Of a stretch of DNA of 6,169 nucleotides, positions 5,740 through 6,169 are shown one piece after another. The DNA comes from Calditrichota bacterium. GTDB taxonomy: Bacteria > Calditrichota > Calditrichia > RBG-13-44-9 > J075. Each line of letters begins with the position of its first letter. Position 1 is the first letter of the stretch. The notes under the pieces were generated by a model. That model was not told the DNA's origin. It was given only the letters and a program-made list of their open reading frames with translations, and did no database searches. The stretch is from positions 1-6,169 of the forward strand of contig JAJRYW010000566.1 in the NCBI GenBank assembly GCA_024275555.1, in the 5' to 3' direction. Position numbers and translations under genes: made by a program.

Positions 5740-6169
5740 ATGAATTTTGACCTCACTGATGAGCAGAGCTCCATTCGCAATGCTATCCGCGAATTTGCTC
5801 AGGAAGAGTTAGCCCCTATTGTGATGGAAAATGACGAAAACAAAACCTTTCCCAAAGAACTGATCAAAAAGATGGGCGATTTAGGCCTGCTGGGAATTAT
5901 TTTTCCGGAGGAGTACGGCGGCGCCGGTATGGGTTATATCGAATACGCACTGATTCTGGAAGAACTTTCTGCGGTGGACCCATCGATTGGCTTGACCATT
6001 GCCGCCCATAATTCCCTGGGGACCAATCATATTTTCACCTTTGGAAATGAGGAGCAGCGGCAGCGCTGTATTCCGCGCCTTACTTCCGGCCAGTCTCTGG
6101 CGGCCTGGGCCTTAACCGAGCCGGACAGCGGCAGCGACGCCTTCGGTTTAAAAACCCTGGCCCGCAAAG
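5740..6169 (+). CDS. Acyl-CoA dehydrogenase, N-terminal part (runs off the window)
   Basis: The 143 visible residues are the start of an acyl-CoA dehydrogenase of the short/medium/branched-chain type, normally about 380 residues, so roughly 60 percent lies beyond the right edge. These flavoenzymes introduce a trans-2 double bond into acyl-CoA thioesters and pass electrons to electron-transfer flavoprotein in fatty-acid or branched amino-acid breakdown. The all-helical N-terminal domain starts at MNFDLTDEQ and includes LGLLGIIFPEEYGGAGMGY (48-66). The beta domain begins with WALTEPDSGSD (123-133), the FAD/substrate-binding signature usually written A-x-TEP-x-x-GSD. The catalytic Glu and C-terminal domain are not in view, so chain-length preference cannot be read. 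The start is fixed by the AGAGGAG site 6 nt upstream. It is divergent from the envelope genes and no functional tie to them is apparent. Confidence 0.93.
   Translation, partial: MNFDLTDEQSSIRNAIREFAQEELAPIVMENDENKTFPKELIKKMGDLGLLGIIFPEEYGGAGMGYIEYALILEELSAVDPSIGLTIAAHNSLGTNHIFTFGNEEQRQRCIPRLTSGQSLAAWALTEPDSGSDAFGLKTLARK

Overview
The window looks like chromosomal DNA from a Gram-negative bacterium, most likely of the FCB superphylum (a Calditrichota/KSB1/Ignavibacteria-like lineage). The signs are an outer-membrane beta-barrel with a FadL-like start and a '-GEQWFQR'-type end, a lipoprotein with acidic residues right after its lipobox cysteine, a long YfhO-type membrane protein and an acyl-CoA dehydrogenase. 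The taxonomic placement is inference; no rRNA or marker gene is present.

Layout, left to right. Positions 1-224 are AT-rich and non-coding and hold a striking composite inverted repeat (33-182). Three genes on the minus strand follow, transcribed right to left: a YfhO-family membrane protein (5435 to 2883), a two-repeat surface lipoprotein (2708 to 1443) and a FadL-like outer-membrane barrel (1421 to 225). The lipoprotein and barrel genes are 21 nt apart with a Shine-Dalgarno in the gap, so they are almost certainly one transcript. A 174-nt gap separates them from yfhO. It carries a strong hairpin just after the yfhO stop and a good sigma70-like promoter (TTGGAA-17-TATATT), so the pair can probably be transcribed on its own. 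A 304-nt divergent intergenic region (5436-5739) then carries back-to-back promoters and several palindromes. It separates yfhO from a plus-strand acyl-CoA dehydrogenase that runs off the right edge.

How they may work together. The three minus-strand products are all envelope proteins: a polytopic GT-C-like protein in the inner membrane, a lipoprotein probably displayed on the outer membrane, and an outer-membrane barrel. The lipoprotein is built from two diverged copies of a DNRLRE/CBM96-like beta-sandwich unit. Its tight linkage to the barrel suggests a shared surface function, but the sequence does not show what that is. The dehydrogenase belongs to acyl-CoA oxidation and is probably regulated separately, with a perfect 8-bp inverted repeat over its predicted transcription start.

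No CRISPR array, tRNA, rRNA, transposase, phage gene or defence system is visible.
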